A DNA stretch of 64,000 bases, taken from the NCBI RefSeq assembly GCF_001913155.1, contig NZ_CP018760.1, positions 1,178,001-1,242,000 of the forward strand, given 5' to 3'. Below, piece after piece: positions 56,205 through 64,000 of the stretch. Both the position numbers and the translations under genes were made by a program. Source of the DNA: Maribacter hydrothermalis (GTDB taxonomy: Bacteria > Bacteroidota > Bacteroidia > Flavobacteriales > Flavobacteriaceae). Numbering within the stretch: position 1 is the first letter of the stretch; every line of letters begins with the position of its first letter. A model generated the notes under the pieces. That model made no database searches, was not told where the DNA came from, and worked only from the letters and a program-made list of their open reading frames with translations.

Positions 56205-56218
56205 ATGACATAAGTCAT
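56205..56218. promoter_or_regulatory. FNR/CRP-like site upstream of the Rrf2 gene
   Basis: ATGAC-ATAA-GTCAT, perfect arms. It lies about 33 bp from TATCTTTA (56245-56252), a near match to TAnnTTTG. Same motif family as at 40670 and 46488. Confidence 0.65.
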
Positions 56219-56274
56219 AATTAAATATAAAATCATCTTTTTATTATCTTTATAGCTTCTAATAAAATATAACT

Positions 56275-56730
56275 ATGTTATCAAACGCCTCTAAATATGC
56301 TGTAAGAGCTATTTTCTACCTAGCTATTCATAGTCATGAAACCAATAAAATAGGTGCAAAGAAAATCTCAAAGGAATTAGAAATGCCACAAGCTTTTTTA
56401 GCACAATTACTACGTAATCTATCTTCACATAAAATAGTTTCTTCTGTTAAAGGGCCAGGCGGAGGCTTCTTTTTAGATAATGGAAACAGGAAAAAATCTA
56501 TTTGGGATGTTATTGTAAGTATTGACGGAAAGCAAAAATTCGACGAATGCTTCTTAGGTTTGGCAAAATGTAATGAAATTAATCCCTGTCCAGCCCATGC
56601 AATCGTTGCTCCTTTTAAAGAAAAGATTTTGACTGATTTTAGAGATAAGACCATTGATCAACTTGTTGAGGAAATAAAAAAGAACGGTACCGTTATCTCA
56701 TTAAAAGGTCTAGATTTAAATGAGGAATAG
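56275..56730 (+). CDS. Rrf2-family regulator with three cysteines (IscR/NsrR-like)
   Basis: A 151-residue regulator. The N-terminal winged helix reads YAVRAIFYLAIHS, KKISKELEMPQAFLAQLLRN and SSVKGPGGGFFLD. Cys92, Cys99 and Cys105 (C-x6-C-x5-C) are placed as in iron-sulfur-binding Rrf2 members; IscR has C-x5-C-x5-C. It probably senses nitric oxide, oxygen or iron-sulfur status, which would suit a nitrate-respiring cell. An FNR-like palindrome precedes it. The exact ligand and subgroup are uncertain. Confidence 0.9.
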   Translation: MLSNASKYAVRAIFYLAIHSHETNKIGAKKISKELEMPQAFLAQLLRNLSSHKIVSSVKGPGGGFFLDNGNRKKSIWDVIVSIDGKQKFDECFLGLAKCNEINPCPAHAIVAPFKEKILTDFRDKTIDQLVEEIKKNGTVISLKGLDLNEE

Positions 56731-56753
56731 CTAATAGTTCATTAGCTATTCCT
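56723..56753. terminator. Hairpin overlapping the end of the Rrf2 gene
   Basis: AGGAATAGCTAAT, 5-base loop, ATTAGCTATTCCT: a 13-bp perfect stem that includes the stop codon. No T-run follows, so it is either a weak terminator or a stabilising end of the message. Confidence 0.6.
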
Positions 56754-56977
56754 ATAAAGTAATCAAGAATGAAAGATTACATGGGGCAAAACCTTTAAAT
56801 TTTAATACTAGACCTACTATTGATTAAACTAAAATCGGATACTTTTTAGATAGTAGACAACGCTAAATGCATAGTCTATATTTTTAGACTTGTATTTGAA
56901 TTCTATTTACGATTAAAATAGTACCGATATAAACTTTGATCTGGTGAACTGCTTTATGTTTTGACAGCGTCTACCAA

Positions 56978-57490
56978 TTATTCGATATCTTGCTCTAACA
57001 AAGGCTCGTTTCCCTTGTATTTATCCGCTAAACTTATATCAATCATTGGATTATCAAATTTCAAAGCATCTTGCCCATTAATTTCTATTTTTACAAATAT
57101 TCGATTGTCTTTTTGATAAAAGTGAAAATTATAGTCGTGTTGATGTTTCCATTTTGACTTAAACTGTCGGAATGAGAAATAATATTTATTATCGTAGGTA
57201 ATTAGAAAATCGTTTTCGCCATTATCGTTAATCATTATTTCTTTTTGCCCCCCATCATAAAGCGTAGTATATTTTTCTCGTTTATTAAAAAGATCTGTGT
57301 CGTTCTCGCGGAATTTTGAAATAACGCTGAACCCTAACTCAATTTTTACTTTTTCAGTCGTAATAGGACTGTCAGCTGTTACATTAATATTGTTTGAGTT
57401 CCATATAGGATAATAATTTTTGTTTATTTTCCATAATCCAAATACAAGAAGAATTAATAGACCTAATAAGAATGCTATTTGTTTTTTCAC
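56978..57490 (-). CDS. Hypothetical protein with N-terminal membrane anchor
   Basis: A 170-residue protein. The first 20 residues (KKQIAFLLGLLILLVFGLW) form a signal anchor. The rest is polar and rich in Asn, Lys, Tyr and Asp (FLITYDNKYYFSFRQFKSKW, YNFHFYQKDNRIFVKIEING) and looks beta-rich. No domain is recognised. It stands alone, between the Rrf2 gene and nrdD, on the nrdD strand but more than 240 bp from it. Confidence 0.6.
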   Translation of the reverse strand: MKKQIAFLLGLLILLVFGLWKINKNYYPIWNSNNINVTADSPITTEKVKIELGFSVISKFRENDTDLFNKREKYTTLYDGGQKEIMINDNGENDFLITYDNKYYFSFRQFKSKWKHQHDYNFHFYQKDNRIFVKIEINGQDALKFDNPMIDISLADKYKGNEPLLEQDIE

Positions 57491-57732
57491 TTTTTTATTC
57501 GTCTTTTAAGCATGCCATAAATAGAAAATAATAAATTTTCTCAATTAGGCGTTCACCATATTATTAAAGATTTTATTGCCCTCAAATTAGAAAGCTTTAT
57601 TTGTAAATATGATTTATTGGACATGAATTTCAGTTACAAACAACCACATTTCATAATTAAATGCTCGGTTATTCTTCTGCCTCTAAATCATTTTACATAA
57701 GTTAAAGTTCCAAAATAATATCTAATCATTCT

Positions 57733-57746
57733 ATGATGTTTGTCAT
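57733..57746. promoter_or_regulatory. Possible FNR/CRP-like site overlapping the nrdD stop codon
   Basis: ATGAT-GTTT-GTCAT, the same pattern as at 46488. It lies at the 3' end of nrdD and no -7 element is found 30 bp away on either side, so it may be fortuitous or act on the gene at 57490. Confidence 0.3.
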
Positions 57747-59572
57747 ACTTCCATTGCTAAAATTTCAATTCGTTTATTTTCTAGGTTACGTTCATTATTT
57801 TGTAAATGATAGTGTCTTAAACCATGCTCCGTTTGCCTGCCCGAACTAAAATTTGATACTCGTTTTAGATAGCCGATAACTCGAGTTGCATGGTCAACAT
57901 TCTTGGACTTGCACTTACTACATTCAGTTAACGTTCGCTTATCTATATGAGAACATTCATTACAAATGGTAATTCGTATATTAAAACATAAGTAATTGCA
58001 CCCAGCCTTTGCCGTAGCATTTATGAGTTTTTTAAAACCCTCTTTGTTCGGTGTTTCCTCAAGGTTAAGATGTAAGGCAGACCCACCATCAAGATATTGG
58101 ATAATTTCTTTGCCGTGCAACATTATTTTATCCAAAGAATTTATGCTTTCATCCTCTACAATATAAAAATAAGAGTTGTAACAATCTCTTGGCACAAATA
58201 AACCATCTTCTCTATCCCATTTAGCATTTTTAATCCCTAGGTTTTCCGCCGGCACAAACTCTGTATTGAACATATAGCCATATTCTAGCTTGGCAATTCT
58301 ATTTTCTTGATAAATAGCTTTTAAATATTGGTTTACAAAATCTTTATAAGTCTTATTATTTCCAACCTTAATTCCTTTGCTTTCAGCGGCTTCCGCCATT
58401 CCATTAATGCCAATGGTCAAAAATTGTTTTTCTAAAGATATAAACCCAGCTTGATACACGGGAAGCATTCCCGCTTGTTCATACTCATTAATAAGCTGCC
58501 TGAATGCAACTTGATATTTATGTACTTTTCTTATCTGATCCACAATATTCACATCTTGTTGCACCAATCTGTTCATATTTAGCGTAATAACATTTATAGA
58601 ACCTGTTGACACGCCACCTGCCCCTAAAGAATAACTAAATGTATTGTCGCTTATTTCGTTACGTAAACGACAGCAAGATGCTAAGCTATCGGCGTTTTCA
58701 GATTGATAGATAAAAAATGAATTGCCCTCACTTAATTCTTTAGCGCACATTTCAGTAAAATCAGTATCAACAGGAGCACCATTTTTTACCAACATCGCCG
58801 CAGTAACAACCGGAAAGGTCAATATTGCTTTTTTTCGTTCTTTATTGAACCATTTCATAAAGAATGATTGTAAGCGTTTTACACTTTCCCACTTTGGTTT
58901 GATCATATCGGGGAAAACAAAATTCCCGAACATACTTTCAAAATAAGCATCATCATAAATGGAAATATTCCAAAAAACGGATTGATACCCACGAGCGGCG
59001 GCAGGTTGGTTGACGGCATAGACCACGTGTTGCAAATGATTTTCAATCAGTTTTTTATGTTCAATAAGATAGTTTTCACCATAATCTTTGACTGCAAAAT
59101 GGTCGAAATATAACAAAAACTCAACTGTGGCCAGTGCACCTGCAAACTGGGAACTCACTGCAAAAACCAAGTTTACAAACTCACCGCAATAACTTTCCAA
59201 ATGTTTAGGAGCCCTACTTTCACCACCCAATTTAGTAAGCCCATCTAAAAGAAAAGGATACATACTAATTGAAGTACAATATGGCTTTAATGAGGTTTCG
59301 TCGTGAACATAAATTTCATGTGACTCTATCTGTCGTATATACTCATTGGCCAATTCTTCCCCGAAAAGACTGGCTATCTTTTGTTTTACCAATGCCCTAT
59401 TTACTTGAATATTGATATCTTTATTTAATTCGGCTTCCATTGTTGCAATGTTCTTTGAAGTTACATTAGCGTTCGCATCTACCTTGGAGCCATCTGCGGC
59501 ATTGGCCGAATTAAGATAGTGATCAATGAAATTGATTTTTTGTGTAATCTGCTCTTCTGTTAGTCGTATCAT
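57743..59572 (-). CDS. nrdD: Anaerobic ribonucleoside-triphosphate reductase NrdD
   Basis: A 609-residue class III reductase, about 100 residues shorter than E. coli NrdD because the N-terminal ATP-cone is absent. Visible: catalytic-domain DETSLKPYCTSISMYPFLLDG, the SQFAGALATVEFLLYFDHF helix, a C-terminal zinc site (CNECSHIDKR...CSKCKSK) and the glycyl-radical motif RVIGYLKR with Gly567. It makes deoxynucleotides without oxygen. Lack of the ATP-cone means that overall activity is probably not tuned by dATP in the classical way. It follows nrdG by 8 bp in one operon. Confidence 0.96.
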   Translation of the reverse strand: MIRLTEEQITQKINFIDHYLNSANAADGSKVDANANVTSKNIATMEAELNKDINIQVNRALVKQKIASLFGEELANEYIRQIESHEIYVHDETSLKPYCTSISMYPFLLDGLTKLGGESRAPKHLESYCGEFVNLVFAVSSQFAGALATVEFLLYFDHFAVKDYGENYLIEHKKLIENHLQHVVYAVNQPAAARGYQSVFWNISIYDDAYFESMFGNFVFPDMIKPKWESVKRLQSFFMKWFNKERKKAILTFPVVTAAMLVKNGAPVDTDFTEMCAKELSEGNSFFIYQSENADSLASCCRLRNEISDNTFSYSLGAGGVSTGSINVITLNMNRLVQQDVNIVDQIRKVHKYQVAFRQLINEYEQAGMLPVYQAGFISLEKQFLTIGINGMAEAAESKGIKVGNNKTYKDFVNQYLKAIYQENRIAKLEYGYMFNTEFVPAENLGIKNAKWDREDGLFVPRDCYNSYFYIVEDESINSLDKIMLHGKEIIQYLDGGSALHLNLEETPNKEGFKKLINATAKAGCNYLCFNIRITICNECSHIDKRTLTECSKCKSKNVDHATRVIGYLKRVSNFSSGRQTEHGLRHYHLQNNERNLENKRIEILAMEV

Positions 59573-59580
59573 AGGATAGT

Positions 59581-60030
59581 TTAATTAGGTATGAATAAGT
59601 GATTTAGTATCTTGTTTGTTTTTACTTCTTTAAATTTTTGATTGGTGGTTTTACTTTCAAGTCCACCCAACTCTTTAATCCAAGGACCGGTTTTTAAATA
59701 AGTAAGATGTTGTAATAATTTTGAGGGCACTTCATCTAAACCTGTATAAAGACATGTTTTATACCCATTTTTTTTAGCATGTTCCAAATAGAACATAAGT
59801 TCTTTTAAATGCCATTCACCCCCCATAAAAACAACACATGTTGCCAACCCTAAATATCTATTAAGTATCTCTATATAAGTCTGTCGGTTTATTTTTGTTC
59901 CACTACCCTCTTTCCATAAGAATGGGGAATGGCACCCCTGGCAGCGAAGGGGACAACCAGATATTGTAAAACAAAGACTTACTTCCCCAGGCACCTCTTG
60001 AAGTACAACGTGAAAATCGTAACAATACAT
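59581..60030 (-). CDS. nrdG: Anaerobic ribonucleotide reductase activase NrdG
   Basis: A 149-residue radical-SAM protein with the cluster motif CPLRCQGC (Cys26, Cys30, Cys33), start MYCYDFHVVLQEVPGEVSL, and VVFMGGEWH and TCLYTGLDE (SAM-binding GGE-type). It makes the glycyl radical on NrdD. It is placed before nrdD, the reverse of the E. coli order. Confidence 0.93.
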   Translation of the reverse strand: MYCYDFHVVLQEVPGEVSLCFTISGCPLRCQGCHSPFLWKEGSGTKINRQTYIEILNRYLGLATCVVFMGGEWHLKELMFYLEHAKKNGYKTCLYTGLDEVPSKLLQHLTYLKTGPWIKELGGLESKTTNQKFKEVKTNKILNHLFIPN

Positions 60031-60525
60031 ATTTTTATAAAATAATAAATGACCTTTTTATCTTTTATAAAAATATATATAATCTCTTTTATGTTGGATT
60101 TAATAGAATTGACTTATTAAGAATCTTATCAACAATCTTTGCTTTCTTAATTTAATACGATGTTGTGGATGTATGGAACTATAACCAAATACGAATGATT
60201 TTCCTTAGTGACATAATTAGTCAATATTTATGAATTTTTATTTCAGAACAAGACCTTACATTTTACACTAAACCTTATTACACATAATTTAAAAGTAGCT
60301 AAACCATTAATTAAAACTATTCACTTCCCTGTTTTTCCCAGCATAATAAAAAAATCTTTACAATATAACAATTAAACGACCTTTTTATATTTTATTTAAA
60401 ATATATTATCTTTGTACCATAAATAGCTAGTTAAAGTCTATTCTCAATAAAGCTCGTAGTATAAAAACAATATCACTTAAAGATTTATAAAAGACTTTTT
60501 AATTAGTAAGAAATACATTTCTAAA
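60031..60525. other. Divergent intergenic region, nrdG / sugar dehydrogenase
   Basis: Very AT-rich, no gene. It has a TATCTTTG box at 60407-60414 for the dehydrogenase gene. No FNR-like palindrome of the ATGAY-N4-RTCAT type was found upstream of nrdG, although that gene is anaerobic. Confidence 0.5.
60407..60414 (+). promoter_or_regulatory. -7 element of the sugar dehydrogenase gene
   Basis: TATCTTTG, exact TAnnTTTG, about 112 bp before the start codon. Confidence 0.5.
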
Positions 60526-62883
60526 ATGAAATATTACCGTTTAAACTTTTTTAAGTATTCTTATTTAAAACGTATAATACCAGCTCTTTTATTATTAGTC
60601 TTGATCGTGTTTATCTTCAAATATGCGGTAAGCCATACTAATTCCCATGATCGTTATTTTAATGGTGTATTTCCACCACAATCTCCATCAGAAGTGCCCT
60701 ATGGCATAGCTTTTCCTAGCTTAAAGTTTGATACCCCATTGACTTTTAACACAATTCCACATCAAAATAAACTTGTAGTTGGTCAACGTGACGGTAAGAT
60801 TTACTGGTTTGAGAATGACCAAAAAACCACTGACAAAAATTTATTAGCGGATTTATCCGATGAAGTAGGTGTCGTTTGGGACGGAGGATTTTTAGGCTTA
60901 ACAATACACCCCAACTTTGGTACTACCGGGAAAAACTACTTCTATGTATTTTATAGTTCTGAGGATAGTAATAATAAAGATTTTCCAGATTTTTACTCGA
61001 CACTTGGTTGTGATACTGAAGAATTTTGGGGCAATTATTTAGTACTTGAAAGATTCGAGGTCAATCCTATTACCCTTAAACTCAAAACCGGGTCTAGAAA
61101 CCTCCTTCTTAAATTACGAATGTACGGAACAACACATAGGGGTGGAGGTCTCCAATTTGGTAACGATGGGTTTCTATATTTGGCAACGGCCGACCAGACT
61201 GCCAGAGTGAAGTCACAAGACATCAAAAACAATCTTGATGGCGGTGTTTTAAGGCTCGATGTCGACAAAGACCCTGAAAAAAGCCACCGACCAATACGCA
61301 AGATTCAGAAACACGGATATGAGGACGAAATTAGCGGGTTAGAATATTGGATACCAAATGACAATCCATTTCTTAGCCCTGATGGAACTAATTATGAAGA
61401 ATATTACACCTTAGGGCATAGAAATCCGCATAGAATGACTAAAGACAGGGAGAGCGGCTTGTTCTATATCGGAGAAATTGGGGAAGATACTCATGAAGAA
61501 ATTAACGTGATTCAAAAAGGAAAGAATTATGGCTGGCCTATATTTGAAGGTGATGAACCAGGTCCTAATTGCGGAATAAAGATGTATAATGATATGCCTC
61601 ATGAATACCCTCTTGTTTCTTTTCCTAGAACTGACGCGAATTGTATTATCGGAGGGTTTGTTTACAGAGGTGATAAAATCCCAAACCTCTATGGGAAATA
61701 TATCTGCGCCGATTATGGAAATGGTGAAGAAATGTGGTCCGTAGATATAAAAACAGGTGACTATACTCTTTTAGGTAATTTTGCACCTGCTGATATTGTT
61801 TCTTTTGGAGAAGATGCGCAGGGTAATATTTACATATTAAAACAAGGTGAGGATGTAAACCTTTACACCATTATGCCATCAACTATTAGCTATGAAGGTT
61901 TTCCTAAAAACATTACGGAAACCAATATTTTTAAGAACTTGCAAACATTAGAAGTTTCTGATGATCTCACCCCTTACAATCTAATCGAATCTTCTTGGTC
62001 CGATGGTGCATATAAGAAAAGATGGATGTTTATCCCAAATACAGGAACAAATGAAAATGAGGCCGAAAAAATAAGCTTCTCAGAAAATGAAGAATGGGAA
62101 TTTCCAATAGGATCCGTATTAATTGCACATTTAGATTTACCAATTGATGACAAGAATCCCCAGTTGACAAAAAAAATTGAAACTCGTTTTTCCATTAAAG
62201 GGCATGACGGTAAATTTTACTTCCTTACCTATAACTGGAACGATGAGCAGACCGAAGCTACCCTACAAAAGGAATCTATTGATGAACAAGTTGCCATTAA
62301 AACCAAAGACTTTGGTGTACGATATCAAAACTGGCATTTTCCTTCAAATACTGAATGTATTGTATGTCATAACGGTGCTTCAAAAGGCAGCTTAGGCTTT
62401 AGAACTAAGAATCTCAACATGGAATTTCCACATAATAATACTAAAATTAACCAATTAGTAAATTTAAGTGACAAAGGAATTATAAATAAGATAATTACCG
62501 ATAATGATACAGAAAGCCTACCAACTCATAAACCGCTTAACGATGATACTGCAACTTTAAATGATAGAGCAAGGTCATATTTAGATTTGAACTGTGGTTA
62601 TTGTCATAGACCTGACACTGGAAATAGGGCAGAGTTTGATTTACGATTATTTAATAGTTTAGAAGAAACTGGCCTTTTAAATGCCGGGACATTAACTCCT
62701 TTAGGAATTGACGGAGAAAGAATTTTAGTTCCAGGAAATGCTGAAAAATCAATATTATTTCAGAGAATGCTGAGTACGGAAACCACAACTATGATGCCAC
62801 CCCTTGCCAAAGGGGTTGTTGACGAAGATGCCGTCATTTTGATTCGTGACTGGATTAATCAGCTCCAAATCTCAATAAATTAA
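60526..62883 (+). CDS. Membrane-anchored PQQ-type sugar dehydrogenase fused to diheme cytochrome c
   Basis: A 785-residue protein. One N-terminal membrane segment (IIPALLLLVLIVFIFKYAV, about 17-35). Residues about 60-460 form a glucose/sorbosone-dehydrogenase propeller: LADLSDEVGVVWDGGFLGLT, THRGGGLQFGNDGFLYLATA, YTLGHRNPHRMT, YIGEIGEDTHEEINVI and NYGWPIFEG with the expected PQQ/Ca contacts. The C-terminal part has two heme motifs, CIVCH (611-615) and CGYCH (690-694), with a late Met-containing MMPPLAKGVVD. So the enzyme carries its own electron acceptor, as in quinohemoproteins. The natural sugar or alcohol is unknown. Confidence 0.9.
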   Translation: MKYYRLNFFKYSYLKRIIPALLLLVLIVFIFKYAVSHTNSHDRYFNGVFPPQSPSEVPYGIAFPSLKFDTPLTFNTIPHQNKLVVGQRDGKIYWFENDQKTTDKNLLADLSDEVGVVWDGGFLGLTIHPNFGTTGKNYFYVFYSSEDSNNKDFPDFYSTLGCDTEEFWGNYLVLERFEVNPITLKLKTGSRNLLLKLRMYGTTHRGGGLQFGNDGFLYLATADQTARVKSQDIKNNLDGGVLRLDVDKDPEKSHRPIRKIQKHGYEDEISGLEYWIPNDNPFLSPDGTNYEEYYTLGHRNPHRMTKDRESGLFYIGEIGEDTHEEINVIQKGKNYGWPIFEGDEPGPNCGIKMYNDMPHEYPLVSFPRTDANCIIGGFVYRGDKIPNLYGKYICADYGNGEEMWSVDIKTGDYTLLGNFAPADIVSFGEDAQGNIYILKQGEDVNLYTIMPSTISYEGFPKNITETNIFKNLQTLEVSDDLTPYNLIESSWSDGAYKKRWMFIPNTGTNENEAEKISFSENEEWEFPIGSVLIAHLDLPIDDKNPQLTKKIETRFSIKGHDGKFYFLTYNWNDEQTEATLQKESIDEQVAIKTKDFGVRYQNWHFPSNTECIVCHNGASKGSLGFRTKNLNMEFPHNNTKINQLVNLSDKGIINKIITDNDTESLPTHKPLNDDTATLNDRARSYLDLNCGYCHRPDTGNRAEFDLRLFNSLEETGLLNAGTLTPLGIDGERILVPGNAEKSILFQRMLSTETTTMMPPLAKGVVDEDAVILIRDWINQLQISIN

Positions 62884-63070
62884 GCTCCTATTTAACCAAA
62901 TATCATCCTTAATTTATTGTTACATACTATATTCTGATAAATTCGGTAAAATATACATCCGGTTTACACTTCTATTTTAGACCGTTTTTAGGATTACAAT
63001 TACTTAATCATCATGGTAAAGTACTCCTTGCCCCTTTTCCCTATGTAAATATATAGAGCGGTATAAGAAT

Positions 63071-64000
63071 CTAGTTTTCTCTAAATATTTTAAACACTAA
63101 ATCCTTGGTTAATGGCCGTCCTTTTGCTTTTTCTCGAATAGCACTAAAGCTAAAACGAAAGTCGCAACCTGCTTTGTACTCACTACATCCATAAGCTGCT
63201 TTCCCTTTTAGAATTATACCTTTACCGCATTTTGGACAACTATTTTCTTCGAAAGTGTGTTTTGCCTGAACTTTGTCTTTCTTAGGTTCTAATTTCAATT
63301 TAAAGTTTTCATCAAATCTAACTATCCCTTCTATAGAGGTATTGTTAGTTTTAAACCCTTTTAAGTTCACTGTGGATCCTTTTTTAAATAACCTAATATA
63401 TTGCTTTTCTGAAATGGTTTTGCCTTCAAACTTAAATGGAATTATGAAATCGCAGGTCTTTTTAAATTCTGAACAACCATAGGCAGATTTCCCTTTACGG
63501 ATTATTCCTTTTTTGCATTTAGGACAAACCTTTGAGGCCAGATCTGTAGATTTTTCAATTCCTTTTTTCTTTGTATCTGTTGCTAGTTTGTTATTTACAG
63601 CCGAAATATTTGCCTTTCTAGTTTCACTACGCACCTCATAAACCAATTGATCTACCATTTGCTTCATTTGTTTAATAAAACTACCGGCATTAAAAGTACC
63701 TTTTTCAATATCCTTTAATTGCTTTTCCCATTTACCTGTGAGCTCCGCTGATTTCAATAATTCATTTTGAATAGTATCTATTAGCTGAATACCCGTAACT
63801 GTTGGTATTACTTGTTTTTTATTTCGCTTAATATATTTTCTACGAAATAAAGTTTCTATAATATTCGCACGTGTAGATGGTCGACCAATACCGTTTTCTT
63901 TCATGAGCTCTCGTAACTCTTCATCATCAACCTTTTTTCCTGCTGTTTCCATTGCTCTTAAAAGCGATGCTTCTGTATACTGCTTTGGTGGTTTCGTCTG
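63071..64000 (-). CDS. topB: DNA topoisomerase III, C-terminal part (runs off the window)
   Basis: The minus-strand frame is open to the window edge; the visible 310 residues start with PPKQYTEASLLRAMETAG, the conserved type IA topoisomerase segment. MKENGIGRPSTRANIIETL (in part) and YIKRNKKQVIPTVTG follow. Two C-terminal zinc-finger-like repeats have cysteines in CPKCKKGIIRKGKSAYGCSE and CPKCGKGIILKGKAAYGCSE, each ending with a CDF triplet. The N-terminal Toprim and active-site tyrosine are outside. Converges on the sugar dehydrogenase gene. Confidence 0.93.
   Translation of the reverse strand, partial: QTKPPKQYTEASLLRAMETAGKKVDDEELRELMKENGIGRPSTRANIIETLFRRKYIKRNKKQVIPTVTGIQLIDTIQNELLKSAELTGKWEKQLKDIEKGTFNAGSFIKQMKQMVDQLVYEVRSETRKANISAVNNKLATDTKKKGIEKSTDLASKVCPKCKKGIIRKGKSAYGCSEFKKTCDFIIPFKFEGKTISEKQYIRLFKKGSTVNLKGFKTNNTSIEGIVRFDENFKLKLEPKKDKVQAKHTFEENSCPKCGKGIILKGKAAYGCSEYKAGCDFRFSFSAIREKAKGRPLTKDLVFKIFREN

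Larger units (their letters stand above)
55845..56274. other. Divergent intergenic region, thioredoxin-like / Rrf2
   Basis: No gene. It holds two palindromes, at 56010-56030 and 56205-56218, and a possible -7 element TATCTTTA at 56245-56252 for the Rrf2 gene. Confidence 0.5.

Noticed and set aside
57733..57746. Treating this ATGAT-N4-GTCAT as a proven regulatory site for nrdD
   Set aside because: It overlaps the stop codon of nrdD, at the wrong end of the operon, and lacks a -7 element at the usual distance.
62985..63070. A possible short coding remnant directly after the topB stop codon on the minus strand (ALYIYIGKRGKEYF-like reading)
   Set aside because: Only about 25 codons, no start codon and no family that I can name with confidence.

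Overview
The window looks like chromosomal DNA of a marine Flavobacteriaceae member (Bacteroidota; Zobellia/Maribacter/Arenibacter-like). Evidence: low GC, SusC/SusD pairs, S1 sulfatases, TAnnTTTG -7 promoter elements, few Shine-Dalgarno sequences, and a C-terminal topB with two zinc fingers. No genus-level marker is present, so the assignment stops at family level.

Region 1 (1-7310) is an accessory region. It holds two gene units bounded by short inverted repeats that resemble integron cassette boundaries (an FRG-domain protein; an AraC regulator plus a secreted VOC protein), an IS110-family element between them, long imperfect palindromes, and a clearly foreign GC-rich S9 peptidase gene. 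It ends at a 46-bp remnant of the 3' half of an initiator tRNA followed by that gene's terminator, which marks an integration (att) boundary.

Region 2 (7.4-19.6 kb) is a sialic-acid utilisation locus: sialidase, AGE-type epimerase, a NanM-NanT fusion (kelch mutarotase plus sodium symporter), SusC/SusD, N-acetylneuraminate lyase and a FadR-type GntR regulator. Three near-identical palindromic operators sit at the start sites of the epimerase operon, of susC and of the lyase gene. A decayed tRNA-like relic lies just beyond it.

Region 3 (20.3-40.1 kb) is a sulfated-glycan utilisation locus: a GlcNAc-6-sulfatase-like S1 sulfatase, an ECF sigma/FecR/STN-SusC signalling chain, SusD, two further sulfatases, a GH2 beta-galactosidase, and a three-domain protein (APH-type kinase, M23 peptidase, class III aminotransferase). 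A decayed amino-acid permease lies in between.

Region 4 (40.2-60.0 kb) is an anaerobic respiration block: a porin, a molybdenum-cofactor operon (moeA-modE-moaD-moaE-moaCB-moaA), a divergent nap operon (napD, napA, two tetraheme cytochromes, a four-cluster ferredoxin, an NrfD-type quinol dehydrogenase), an Rrf2 regulator and the anaerobic ribonucleotide reductase nrdG-nrdD. An FNR/CRP-like palindrome ATGAY-N4-RTCAT recurs upstream of the porin, between the nap and moe operons and upstream of the Rrf2 gene. At the first three promoters it lies about 30 bp from a -7 element, so nitrate respiration and cofactor synthesis appear to share one activator that is not encoded here.

Region 5 (60.5-64.0 kb) holds a membrane-anchored PQQ-type sugar dehydrogenase fused to a diheme cytochrome c, and the 3' end of topB running off the window.
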